From NCBI GenBank assembly GCA_028713285.1, contig JAQTOP010000021.1, forward strand, positions 1 to 42,772: DNA of 42,772 bases. The letters are read 5' to 3'. The stretch's first letter is position 1; every line of letters starts with the position of its first letter. Source of the DNA: Terrimicrobiaceae bacterium. Its GTDB lineage: Bacteria; Verrucomicrobiota; Verrucomicrobiia; Chthoniobacterales; JAATET01. This document shows, one piece after another, positions 7,877-16,659 of this stretch. Below the pieces are notes generated by a model. That model had not been told where the DNA came from. It made no database searches and worked only from the letters and a program-made list of their open reading frames with translations. A program made the position numbers and the translations under genes.

Positions 7877-8931
7877 GATCGAGCCTCCGGGCCCTGCCGT
7901 TTCTGTTCGTCGCGATCGCGCCGCTTCGCGCAATGGAGCCCGCCGCCGCGTTGCGATTGCCGGACGCGCGCATCGCATCCGCCGCAGGCTATTCCCGCAA
8001 ATGCGGCGGCCAGGCGCTCGTCGTGCTTCAGGCAGGCCGCACGCTGCACGAATCCTATGCGAACGGCGGCTCGCCCGACCGCGCGTTCTGGATCATGAGC
8101 ATCACGAAAAACCTCGCCGCGCTGGCCATCCTCGCCGCGCGCAGCGAAGGGTTGCTCGATCTCGATGAGCCCGTCGCGAAGACGATCCCCGAGTGGCGCG
8201 GCCGCGCGCGCCAGGAGCGCATCGCGATTCGCGAGCTGCTCAACCAGACGTCGGGGCTCGTCACCGGGTTCGACTCGATCTACGCGCGCGGCGTGCGCGA
8301 CAAGAACAAGCTCGCGATCGCCCTGCCGCTCGCCGCGGAGCCGGGAGCCTGTTTCGATTACGGCCCCGGCAACTACGAGCTGATCGAGGAAATCCTCCGG
8401 CGCAAGCTCCTGCCGCGGCGCACGGATCCGCTCGCCTACCTCACCGCGAAAATTCTCACCCCTCTCGGCGTGCATCCGGCGGACTGGCGGCGCGACCGGC
8501 GGGGGAATCCCTTTTTTTCCGCCGGCGCGAAGCTCACCGCGCGGGATCTCGCAAAGATCGGCGAATTCATTCGCGTGCAGGGCCGCGCGTGGATCGTGCC
8601 CTTGCTGCCGCCGGCGGCATTCAGCGGCGCGTTTGCCGGCTCAGCGGCGAATTCGATGTATGGGCTGAGCTTCTGGCTCAATGCAAATGTCACCCGCGCA
8701 GGCGCCGATCCGATTTCCATCGAGGGTGCGCTGGGCCGTTGCCGCCCGCCGGAGGAGTGGCGGCGGTCGAGCATCTCCAACGTTTCGCCGGCCGATCTCA
8801 TCGCGCTGGTCGGCTCCGGGGGCGAGCGCTGCTATATCGTCCCGTCGCGCAAGATTGTCGTCGTGCGCTACGGCAGGGGCTCGAACTTCAGCGACGCGGA
8901 GTTCCTGCGGCGCCTGTTTGACGGGCGGTAA
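7873..8931 (+). CDS. serine hydrolase, beta-lactamase (class C/PBP4*-like) fold
   Basis: A 352-residue protein with an N-terminal signal-like stretch (MRSSLRALPFLFVAIAPLRA), so probably exported. The beta-lactamase-family nucleophile motif SxxK is S76-ITK79 in WIMSITKNLAAL; the second motif, normally YxN, reads Y163-GP in FDYGPGNYELIEE, and ELLNQTSGL is the usual family segment. Relatives include esterases, D-aminopeptidases and 6-aminohexanoate-dimer hydrolases; the substrate is not predictable. Start chosen at the ATG overlapping the gpsA stop. Its translational coupling to gpsA may simply reflect compact packing. Confidence 0.85.
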   Translation: MRSSLRALPFLFVAIAPLRAMEPAAALRLPDARIASAAGYSRKCGGQALVVLQAGRTLHESYANGGSPDRAFWIMSITKNLAALAILAARSEGLLDLDEPVAKTIPEWRGRARQERIAIRELLNQTSGLVTGFDSIYARGVRDKNKLAIALPLAAEPGACFDYGPGNYELIEEILRRKLLPRRTDPLAYLTAKILTPLGVHPADWRRDRRGNPFFSAGAKLTARDLAKIGEFIRVQGRAWIVPLLPPAAFSGAFAGSAANSMYGLSFWLNANVTRAGADPISIEGALGRCRPPEEWRRSSISNVSPADLIALVGSGGERCYIVPSRKIVVVRYGRGSNFSDAEFLRRLFDGR

Positions 8932-8967
8932 TGCGGCGGGCTCGCGCGCTTTGCACTTGACCCACCC

Positions 8968-11562
8968 ATGGGGCCTGAAAAGCGTCTTCGCGTGCAGCAG
9001 GCAAAACGCGAGGCCAGGAGCAATCGAGCGGCGGCGGTGGTCCATTGGAACGAGCTGCTCGACGCCTCCGGACAGCCGCGCGAAATTTACGAGCCGCTTT
9101 TCCGGCGCTTCGCGAGCGCCACGCGCGGCGAACTCAAGCGCATCGACGAGCAGCTCGAGGCCACGATGCGCGAGATGGGCGTCACGTTCGATATTCCCCG
9201 GGACAGCCCGTGGGGGCGGCGGCCCTGGTTTTGCGATCTGCTTCCCCAGGTTTTCACGGCGGGCGAATGGCGGGTGCTGGCCGGCGGAATGGCGCAGCGG
9301 CTGCACGCCTACGAGTGCTTCCTCCGCGACGTGTATGGCGAGCAGCGCATCCTCCGGCAGGGCATCGTCCCGCTTCAGCCGGTGCTCGGCAGCCCGTATT
9401 TCCAACGCGCGGCCCGCGCGCTGAAGCCGCCCGGCGGCCGGTATCTGCACCTCAGCGGCATGGCGGTCGGGCGCGCGCCGGACGGGCGCATGGTCGTGAA
9501 GCACCACTACTTCAGCCACGCGTCGGGCATGTCCTACATGATCCAGAATCGCCGCGCGATGGCCCGGGTGCTGCCGCAGGCGTTTCTCGATTACTCGATC
9601 CATTCCGTCACCGAGGCCACGACGGACATCCTTGAGGTCCTGCGCGGCTATGCCCGCGACGCGGAGCCGACCATCGTCCTCCTGTCGCCGGGGCAGGGAA
9701 GCGCGGCGTATTCCGAGCACAGCTTTCTCGCCAGGCGCATGGGAATCCCGCTCGTGCAGGGCGGCGACCTGATCGTCCTCAACGACCACGTCTATTTGAA
9801 AACCGTGTCCGGCCTCGAGCGGATCGAGGTGATCTATTCGCGAGTTTCCGACACCTGGCTCGACCCGCTGGTCTTCCGCCGGGATTCGCTGCTCGGCGTG
9901 CCCGGCATTGTCCAGTGCATCCGCCAGGGCACGGTCGCGGTCGTGAATGCGGTCGGCTCGCAGCTGATGGACGATCGCGCGATGCTGCCCTTCGCGCCCG
10001 CGCTCATCCGCTATTACCTCGGCGAGACGCCGCTGCTCGATGACCTCGATACCTACTGGCTCGGCGACCTCGACCAGCGCGAGGTGGTGCTCAATGACCT
10101 CCCGCGCTTCATCGTCCGCCCCATCTATGGCGAGCGAATTCTCACGCCCGATGAAAGTGAGCCGTTCGACGAACGGCGGCAGCGCGCCATGCTGCGCGAG
10201 ATTCTCGAGAACCCGGCCGGCTTCGTCGCCCAGCCGCGCGGATCCTCGGCGCTCACGCTGTGCTACGAAAGCGGACGGCCCCGCACGCGGCACCAGGATC
10301 ACATCCTCTTTGCCCTGCATCGAGACGACGGCGACTGCGCCGTCTTTCCCGGCGCGCTCACCCGCGTGGCGGAGGAGGGCTCGTTTTTCACAGCGTCCGA
10401 GCTGGGCGGAGGCAGCAAGGACACGTGGGTCGAGATCGCGCCCGGCACCGCGGCCGACGCGGGCCCGCGCCCTGCGCGCGATGTGCATCCTCCCTCGCGG
10501 CATGTGACGAGCCGCGTGGCGGAGGCGTTCTACTGGACCGGGCGCTACCTCGATCGGGCCCGCAACCTCGCGGCGATGATCGCGGTGATCGAGTCGCTGG
10601 AGACCGAGGAATTGAATTCCACCGAGCGCACGCTGTATCGCCCGATTTGGAACCGCATGCTGCCGCCTCTCGAGGGCGGGCGGGCCAGGGGGGAAAGCAT
10701 CTCCAGCGTCGGCGGACGCTACCGGCTTACGTTCGACCCCGCCGGCAGCGGTTCGGTATGGAGTTCCATCGAGCGCGCGGCAAACAACGCCGAATCGATT
10801 CTCGAGTGCCTGAGCAACGAGGCCGGCGGCACGCTCAGCCGGATGCGTTCGCTCTTTGCCGCGCCGCGCAGGCACGCGCGCCTGAGCGACGCGAAGCGGG
10901 CGGCTCTCACGCGGCGCACGTGCGAGCAGATTACCGAGCTGGTCGCGCAATTTTTCGGAATGGCGCAGACCACGATGATCGCCGACGGCGGCTGGCGATT
11001 TTGCGAGATCGGCGAGCGCGTCGAGCGGGCGGCGATCACGGCGAACGCGCTCGCGACAATGACGCGCTCGTTGCTGCGCACGGCGGGTCCGGCGGGCGAG
11101 CATGCGCGCGAGATTCAGCTCTCGGCGTTCCTGCGTCTGCTCAACTGTCGCGACGCCTACCGGCGCGTGTATCAAATGCGCATCGAGCCGGGGCCGGTGT
11201 TCCAGATGCTCTGGCAGAATCCGATGGTGCCGCGCTCGGTGAACCGCTGCCTCACCCATTGCCGCGACCTGCTCGCCCGCTCGCAATCCGAGGCGGCTCC
11301 CGGCCTGCAGCGCACCCTCGCCGGCATCGAGGCGCTGCGCGACGAGGTGCTGCAGACCGACTGGGACCAGCTCGCGGAGCGCGAGATCGAGTCCGGGGCG
11401 CCGGGCTCGGCCAACGCCGCCGAGCTGGCCGGCCGCGTCAATGACCTCCTGGACCACACGCTTGCGATCCATCACTTGATTGCGGATGGATTTCTCAACC
11501 ACCAGATTCACATGAGGGCGGCGGACCAGCCGCTGCTGACGGGTTTCTCCCATGCGGTTTGA
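8968..11562 (+). CDS. circularly permuted ATP-grasp / alpha-E domain fusion protein
   Basis: An 864-residue two-part protein. Residues about 70-480 match the circularly permuted ATP-grasp family (DUF404/DUF407, COG2308): YECFLRDVYGEQRIL, FSHASGMSYMIQNRRAMARVLP, IVLLSPGQGSAAYSEHSFLARRMGIPLVQGGDL with DHVYLKT, and SLLGVPGIVQCIRQGTVAVVNAVGSQLMDD. Residues about 510-850 are the helical alpha-E domain (DUF403, COG2307), starting SRVAEAFYWTGRYLDRARNLA. These are usually two neighbouring genes. Family-level knowledge (Iyer and Aravind's amidoligase work) predicts ATP-dependent amide-bond formation, possibly peptide tagging. It overlaps the first transglutaminase gene by 11 bp. Confidence 0.9.
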   Translation: MGPEKRLRVQQAKREARSNRAAAVVHWNELLDASGQPREIYEPLFRRFASATRGELKRIDEQLEATMREMGVTFDIPRDSPWGRRPWFCDLLPQVFTAGEWRVLAGGMAQRLHAYECFLRDVYGEQRILRQGIVPLQPVLGSPYFQRAARALKPPGGRYLHLSGMAVGRAPDGRMVVKHHYFSHASGMSYMIQNRRAMARVLPQAFLDYSIHSVTEATTDILEVLRGYARDAEPTIVLLSPGQGSAAYSEHSFLARRMGIPLVQGGDLIVLNDHVYLKTVSGLERIEVIYSRVSDTWLDPLVFRRDSLLGVPGIVQCIRQGTVAVVNAVGSQLMDDRAMLPFAPALIRYYLGETPLLDDLDTYWLGDLDQREVVLNDLPRFIVRPIYGERILTPDESEPFDERRQRAMLREILENPAGFVAQPRGSSALTLCYESGRPRTRHQDHILFALHRDDGDCAVFPGALTRVAEEGSFFTASELGGGSKDTWVEIAPGTAADAGPRPARDVHPPSRHVTSRVAEAFYWTGRYLDRARNLAAMIAVIESLETEELNSTERTLYRPIWNRMLPPLEGGRARGESISSVGGRYRLTFDPAGSGSVWSSIERAANNAESILECLSNEAGGTLSRMRSLFAAPRRHARLSDAKRAALTRRTCEQITELVAQFFGMAQTTMIADGGWRFCEIGERVERAAITANALATMTRSLLRTAGPAGEHAREIQLSAFLRLLNCRDAYRRVYQMRIEPGPVFQMLWQNPMVPRSVNRCLTHCRDLLARSQSEAAPGLQRTLAGIEALRDEVLQTDWDQLAEREIESGAPGSANAAELAGRVNDLLDHTLAIHHLIADGFLNHQIHMRAADQPLLTGFSHAV

Positions 11563-12421
11563 GATCACGCATTCCACGGACTACCGCTACCGCGGCTCGG
11601 CCATCGAGGCCTACCTCGAGGCGCGGCTCACGCCGCCGGAGACGGCGACCCAGCATATCCTCAGCCACCGCATCGAGATCGTGCCCGACCTGCCGACGAC
11701 GCATTACACGGATACGTTCGGGAATCCCGTCGCCTTCTTTTCGCACACGCTGCGGCACGACCGGCTGGCCATTTACAACCGCCTGGTCGTCGAGACGACC
11801 GCTCCGCGCCTGCCCGTCGAGGCGCTCGAGATTCCCGTCGCCGAGGCGCGGCAGTTGTTTTCATCCGTGCTGCTCGATTACTTCGACTACCTGCAGCCGA
11901 CGCCGAACGTTCCGGTGGGAGGCCCGGCGGCGGGATGGGGGCGGCAGTATTTGGGGCCCGGCGTCGCGCTGCAGGAGGGGCTCGATGCGTTGAACGGCGC
12001 GATCCATCGCACGTTCGCCTACCGCCCCGGCACGACCGATAATTCCACCCCGCTGCGCCTTGTCTGGAAGGCGAAGCGCGGAGTCTGCCAGGATTTCGCG
12101 CACGTGATGCTCAGCGTGCTGCGCACCGCCGGCCTGCCCTCGCGATACGTCTGCGGCTACATCGAGACCGACGCGCCCCGCTCGCAAACCGGCCGCCGCC
12201 TCGTGGGAGCCGTGGCCACGCACGCGTGGGTCGAGGTGCTCGTCCCGGGTTTGCAATGGGTCGCGCTGGATCCCACCAATAATCGATGGTGCGCCGCGCA
12301 GCACGTCGCGGTATCCTTCGGCCGCGACAGCCGGGACGCCGCGCCCGTGCGGGGAACATTCAAGGGCGGCGGTGGACAGGCGATGAAAGTCAGGGTCAAC
12401 ATGAAGCGAATCAAGGGATGA
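11552..12421 (+). CDS. transglutaminase-like cysteine peptidase family protein (first copy)
   Basis: A 289-residue protein with the bacterial transglutaminase-like N-terminal beta region (MRFEITHSTDYRYRGSAIEAYLEARLTPP) and catalytic core. The triad is visible: Cys in KRGVCQDFAHVMLSVLRTAG, His in VATHAWVEV and Asp in WVALDPTNN. Members may cleave or transfer isopeptide/amide bonds; in this operon the likely partner chemistry is reversal or processing of bonds made by the ATP-grasp and DUF2126 enzymes. No signal peptide, so cytoplasmic. Overlaps the genes on both sides (11 bp and 4 bp), implying tight translational coupling. Confidence 0.92.
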   Translation: MRFEITHSTDYRYRGSAIEAYLEARLTPPETATQHILSHRIEIVPDLPTTHYTDTFGNPVAFFSHTLRHDRLAIYNRLVVETTAPRLPVEALEIPVAEARQLFSSVLLDYFDYLQPTPNVPVGGPAAGWGRQYLGPGVALQEGLDALNGAIHRTFAYRPGTTDNSTPLRLVWKAKRGVCQDFAHVMLSVLRTAGLPSRYVCGYIETDAPRSQTGRRLVGAVATHAWVEVLVPGLQWVALDPTNNRWCAAQHVAVSFGRDSRDAAPVRGTFKGGGGQAMKVRVNMKRIKG

Positions 12422-13269
12422 ACATCGGAATCCGCTATCACACGCGCTACGCATACGACGAAGCAGCCAGTTTCTCACCGCACCTTGTCCGGATGTTTCC
12501 GCGCAACGGCCACTACGTGCGCGTCGCCCGCACCGTCTTCGAAACCGGGGGCGATGCGGACGTGCAATACCGGCACGACCTTTTCGACAACGAGGTGGCC
12601 CGCTGCTTTTACCCGGAGAAATGCAGCGCGCTGGATTTTCGCCTCAATCTCGATCTCGAACTCATCGTGCGAAATCCCTTTCACTTCCTGCTCGATTCCC
12701 ATGCGTTGCGCCTGCCCTTCGAGTATCTGCCAAACGAAGCCGCCGTGCTCGATCCGTTCCTCGGCGGGGACGTCGATTTCAAACTGCCCTCCGCGCTCGC
12801 CAGGCCCAATGCGCCGCGCCCGACCGTCGAGGCGCTCGTCAATTTGAACAAATGGATTTTCGAGAATCTCGCCTACGAACGTCGCGAGGAGGGCGAGGCG
12901 ATGGCGCCCGCCGCGACGCTCGCAGCCGAACGCGGCGCCTGCCGGGACTTCGCCGTGCTGCTCGCCGCCGTCCTCCGCGAGCACGGCCTCGCCGCTCGGC
13001 TCGCGAGCGGATTCCTGTGGGAGCCGCCGGACACGCCGAAGGAGGACTTGCGCGCCGAGAGCGCGCTCCATGCGTGGGTCGAGACCTACCTGCCCGGCGC
13101 GGGCTGGGTCGGACTCGATCCGACGAATGGCGCTTTCTGCGACCATCACCGCATCACCGCCGCGGTCGGCCTCACGCCCGACGACATCAGCCCCATCAAG
13201 GGCTGCTATTATGGCCATAAAAAAATCGAGAGCCACATGACGGCATCGCTGGAGATCAAGCCTCGATGA
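12418..13269 (+). CDS. transglutaminase-like cysteine peptidase family protein (second copy)
   Basis: A 283-residue paralogue of the preceding gene; start is the ATG in the ATGA overlap (MNIGIRYHTRYAYDEAASFSP). The triad is again complete: Cys in RGACRDFAVLLAAVLREHG, His in SALHAWVETYLPG and Asp in WVGLDPTNG. It corresponds to the part that in many Proteobacteria is the N-terminal half of one long transglutaminase-DUF2126 protein; here the two halves are separate genes joined by another ATGA overlap at 13266. Cytoplasmic; substrate unknown. Confidence 0.92.
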   Translation: MNIGIRYHTRYAYDEAASFSPHLVRMFPRNGHYVRVARTVFETGGDADVQYRHDLFDNEVARCFYPEKCSALDFRLNLDLELIVRNPFHFLLDSHALRLPFEYLPNEAAVLDPFLGGDVDFKLPSALARPNAPRPTVEALVNLNKWIFENLAYERREEGEAMAPAATLAAERGACRDFAVLLAAVLREHGLAARLASGFLWEPPDTPKEDLRAESALHAWVETYLPGAGWVGLDPTNGAFCDHHRITAAVGLTPDDISPIKGCYYGHKKIESHMTASLEIKPR

Positions 13270-15287
13270 GTGCGAAGCCGAACGGCGCCCTTTCCGCCGC
13301 CCGTTGGGCCGACGCCATTTTCGCGAAGGAGGGGATTCGTCTCACGCTTGGCGGCGAGCCGACCTACGTGCCGGAGAATCCGGAGGGCGCCGAGTGGTCC
13401 TTCTCGGCGGTCGGGCCGACGAAACTCTCCTACGCGCGCCGCATGGCCGACGAGCTGTTGAAGACCCGAATGGCCGGCGGCGTCGTCTTTTTCAGCCCCG
13501 GCAAACAATATCCCGGCGAGGTGAACCCGCGCTGGGCGCTGCGCATGGTCGCCCGCCGGGACGGCAAAAAGCTCTTCCGCGCCACGCCGTCGAACCGCCG
13601 CACCGAGGAGCCGCAGGTCCTCGCGTTTCTGCAATCCCTCCCCTCCCGCCTCGGGCTTGATGACGGCTGGATGAGTTTCGCGGATCCGAAGGTGAAGGCC
13701 GTGAAGACGTGGGTTCTCCCGCTCGATCACGACGATCAGCGGTGGATCTCCGCCAAATGGAAGCTCAAGCCCAGGGAGCGCGTGCTCACCGCCGCCGAGG
13801 GGCCCGCCGGCCTGCGCCTGCCGCTCTACCTGCTGCCGTCCGACGTGCCCGGCCGCGCCCTCGTCGCCGAACTCAACGACGGACGGCTCCACATTTTTTT
13901 CCCACCGCTTTCCCAATCCGCATTCACGGCGCTGGTGCGCGCCGTCGGCGAATCGCTCGCCGCTGCGAGGATCGGGCTCTACGAACTCCAGGGCTACGTG
14001 CCCCAGGATGTCGAGCAGGTCTGGAAGACCGTCGGCCTTACCGCCGACCCCGGCGTGCTCGAGATCAATCTTCCGCCCTGCGCCGACTGGCAGGAATACG
14101 ACGGGTGGATCCACGAGGTCACCGCCTGCGCCGAGCGCTGCGGCTTGCGTTCGTGGAAGCAGCCCGTCGGCGAATATCCCTCCGGCACCGGCGGCGGAAA
14201 TCACCTGCTCTGGGGCGGCCCGGGAATCGACGAGAACCCCTTTTTTTCCCGCCCGGCGTGGCTCGCCTCCATCCTGCGCCACTTCCAGCGCCATCCCTCG
14301 CTCGCCTACCTCTTCACCGGCTGCTACGTCGGCGCCTCCTCCCAGGCGCCGCGCCCCGACGAATCGTCGAAGGAACTTTTCGATCTCGAGATGGCCTATC
14401 ATTTTCTCGAGACGCTGCCCCCCGGCGATCACCGCGCGCTCATCAACGAAACGCTGCGCCACCTCCAGACCGACGTCACCGGCAACGCGCACCGCTCCGA
14501 GACGAGCTTCGACAAGTTCTGGAACCCCGGCTGGCCCGGCGGCTGTCTTGGCCTCATCGAATTCCGCGCCGTCGAGTCGCTGCCCTCCGCCGAGTGGATG
14601 AGCGCCGTGATGCTGCTCTGGCGCTGCATCGCCGCCCTGGCGATCGTGAAGCCGGCGGGCGCGCCGCTGCGCGTCTTCCGCGAAGAGCTGCGCGACCGCT
14701 ATTTCATGCCGGCCTGTCTGCTGGCCGATCTCGACGAACTGCTGGACGAGCTGCGCGCGGCGGGGTGTGAGATTCCGCGCGCGGTTTTTCGCAGGATTTG
14801 GGAATGGCGCTTTCCGCTCCTGCTCCCGCATCGGGAGGGCGACGCGCGGCTCGAGGTGCGCCGCGCCCACGAGAGCTGGCCGCTGCTCTGCGAGACGCCT
14901 GTCGAGGGCGGATCGACCAGCCGGTTCGTCGATACTTCGATGCATCGCCTCGAGGTGCGCGCGAACGACGCCTTCGCTCGGAGCTGCACGCTTTACGTCC
15001 AGGGGCGCCGGCTTCCGCTCACCCCCACGGCCTCCGACGTGCAGCTCGCGGGATTGCGGTATCGCCGCAGTTGCCTGTATCCCTGCCTGCACCCGGGCAT
15101 CCCCATCCATCTGCCGCTCGATTTCGTCATCACCGATTCCGCGAGCGGAGAGCCGCGCGCGGCCTATCGAATGGATTTCAGCGCCGTCAAATTTTCGCCG
15201 ACGAACGACGCCGGGCGCCCGCGACGCGCGAAGCCCTGCCGCGCGATCTTCAAGGGCGCGCTGACATTCGACCTGCGGCTCGATTGA
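13266..15287 (+). CDS. DUF2126 putative amidoligase
   Basis: A 673-residue protein of the DUF2126 family (COG4196; Pfam describes it as a putative amidoligase with glutamine-synthetase-like fold). It opens with the characteristic GIRLTLGGEPTYVP and continues with WSFSAVGPTKLSYARRMADEL, GGVVFFSPGKQYPGE, LEINLPPCADWQEYDGWIHEVT, PSGTGGGNHLLWGGPG, and NPGWPGGCLGLIEFRAVES, where the acidic and Gly-rich residues expected for a metal-ATP site lie. It usually follows a transglutaminase domain in the same polypeptide; here that is the upstream gene. The sulfatase starts 5 bp after its stop. Confidence 0.92.
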   Translation: MSAKPNGALSAARWADAIFAKEGIRLTLGGEPTYVPENPEGAEWSFSAVGPTKLSYARRMADELLKTRMAGGVVFFSPGKQYPGEVNPRWALRMVARRDGKKLFRATPSNRRTEEPQVLAFLQSLPSRLGLDDGWMSFADPKVKAVKTWVLPLDHDDQRWISAKWKLKPRERVLTAAEGPAGLRLPLYLLPSDVPGRALVAELNDGRLHIFFPPLSQSAFTALVRAVGESLAAARIGLYELQGYVPQDVEQVWKTVGLTADPGVLEINLPPCADWQEYDGWIHEVTACAERCGLRSWKQPVGEYPSGTGGGNHLLWGGPGIDENPFFSRPAWLASILRHFQRHPSLAYLFTGCYVGASSQAPRPDESSKELFDLEMAYHFLETLPPGDHRALINETLRHLQTDVTGNAHRSETSFDKFWNPGWPGGCLGLIEFRAVESLPSAEWMSAVMLLWRCIAALAIVKPAGAPLRVFREELRDRYFMPACLLADLDELLDELRAAGCEIPRAVFRRIWEWRFPLLLPHREGDARLEVRRAHESWPLLCETPVEGGSTSRFVDTSMHRLEVRANDAFARSCTLYVQGRRLPLTPTASDVQLAGLRYRRSCLYPCLHPGIPIHLPLDFVITDSASGEPRAAYRMDFSAVKFSPTNDAGRPRRAKPCRAIFKGALTFDLRLD

Positions 15288-15292
15288 CCGCC

Positions 15293-16645
15293 ATGGCGCG
15301 AAACATCCTCCTCCTCATGGCGGACGAGCTGCGGTTCGACCTGCCGGGCTTCATGGGCAATCCGATTGCCCGGACTCCCACGCTCGACCGGCTGGCGCGC
15401 GAAGCCGTCGTCTTCGACAACGCCTACACGCCGTCGCCCGTTTGCGTGCCGGCGCGCCAATGCATCGCGACGGGCAAATACCCGCTGCACGCCGACTGCG
15501 AGCGGTTCGGCGAGGACATTGCGCCCGGCTCGATGACGTTTGCGCGGGCATTCTCCGAGGCGGGTTACCTCACCGTCGCGTGCGGGAAGCTCCATCATCG
15601 CGGACCCGATCAAATGCAGGGCTGGCTCCAGCGCATCGGCGCGGAATGCGCGGTGCAATGGCCGAACACCTACGGCGCGGAAGGGCGCGAGCAGATCGGC
15701 CGGCTCAAATGGCGCGGCGCCGAGGAACTCGAACTCGCCGGCCCGGGAACCTCACCGCTCGCGCTGCACGACCGTCTCACGGTGGACGGCGCGGCGGATT
15801 TTCTGCGCATGCACTTCGAGGGCATGTATCGGCGCACCGCCGATGTGCCGCCGCTGCTGCTGATGGTGAGCCTGCAGCAGCCGCACTTCCCGCTGCTGGC
15901 CGATCCGGAGCTTCTTGCCTACTACCACGACCGCGTGCGGCCCCGGCTGCGCGAGGAGGCGCCGCGGCATCCGGCGCTGGGCCGTGGCGCGCTTCCGTGC
16001 GGCGAGGCCGTCACCCCGCAGCAGGTGCGCACCGCGACCGCCGCATACTACGCGCTGGTGGAGACTGCCGACCGCGAACTGGGCCGCGTCATCGACGCGA
16101 TCGAGGCCCGGGGCCAGGACCTCGACGACTGGCTCGTTGTCTTTTTGTCCGACCACGGCGAAATGCTCGGCGAGCACGCGCTGTGGGAGAAAAGGAAATT
16201 CTACGAGGGCAGCGTCCGGGTGCCGATGTTCGTGCGCGCGCCGCGCCGGTGGCCCGCCGCCCGCCGCCGCGAAAACGTCAGCACGCTCGATCTCTTCCCG
16301 ACCCTGTGCGCCGCCGCCGGGATCGAAGCGCCCGCCGATCTCGACGCGCGCAGCCTCGCCCCCCTGCTCGAAGGCCGGACCGGCGACTGGCTGAACGAGA
16401 CATATGCGCAATACGACACCGACGAGTTCATGCTCAAGCGTGGCAATTTGAAGTATCTCACCTTTGGCGGCAAGGGGCCGGACGTGCTCTTCGACCTCGC
16501 GGGCGATCCGGGGGAATCCTCGAACCAACTGGCGGTCCATTCCCTGGCGGCCTCCGCCGAGGAAATGCGCGAGCGGCTCCACGCGTTTATCGAGACGCGG
16601 ACACAGCGCCGATTCGTTGATGACGCCGCGCGGGCGTTCGGCTAG
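15293..16645 (+). CDS. sulfatase (formylglycine-dependent family)
   Basis: A 450-residue sulfatase. The N terminus reads MARNILLLMADELRFD, whose Asp residues bind calcium; the modification motif CxPxR is C51-VPAR, where Cys51 would be converted to formylglycine; downstream come GKLHHRG, and FLSDHGEMLGEH with the second metal-site Asp/His. The layout resembles choline-sulfatase and N-sulfoglucosamine-type enzymes. No signal peptide is seen, so it may act in the cytoplasm. Start at 15293 places the gene 5 bp after the DUF2126 stop, suggesting cotranscription with the amidoligase operon. Substrate not determinable. Confidence 0.9.
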   Translation: MARNILLLMADELRFDLPGFMGNPIARTPTLDRLAREAVVFDNAYTPSPVCVPARQCIATGKYPLHADCERFGEDIAPGSMTFARAFSEAGYLTVACGKLHHRGPDQMQGWLQRIGAECAVQWPNTYGAEGREQIGRLKWRGAEELELAGPGTSPLALHDRLTVDGAADFLRMHFEGMYRRTADVPPLLLMVSLQQPHFPLLADPELLAYYHDRVRPRLREEAPRHPALGRGALPCGEAVTPQQVRTATAAYYALVETADRELGRVIDAIEARGQDLDDWLVVFLSDHGEMLGEHALWEKRKFYEGSVRVPMFVRAPRRWPAARRRENVSTLDLFPTLCAAAGIEAPADLDARSLAPLLEGRTGDWLNETYAQYDTDEFMLKRGNLKYLTFGGKGPDVLFDLAGDPGESSNQLAVHSLAASAEEMRERLHAFIETRTQRRFVDDAARAFG

Positions 16646-16659
16646 TAGCTGATTTCGCC

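Noticed and set aside
8641-11577. 978-codon open frame on the minus strand opposite the ATP-grasp/alpha-E gene
   Set aside because: It is arginine/histidine/glutamate-rich text without domains and mirrors the GC-rich codons of the real gene, whose motifs are clear.
13209-15110. 633-codon minus-strand frame opposite the DUF2126 gene
   Set aside because: Low-complexity antisense shadow; DUF2126 motifs on the plus strand are unambiguous.
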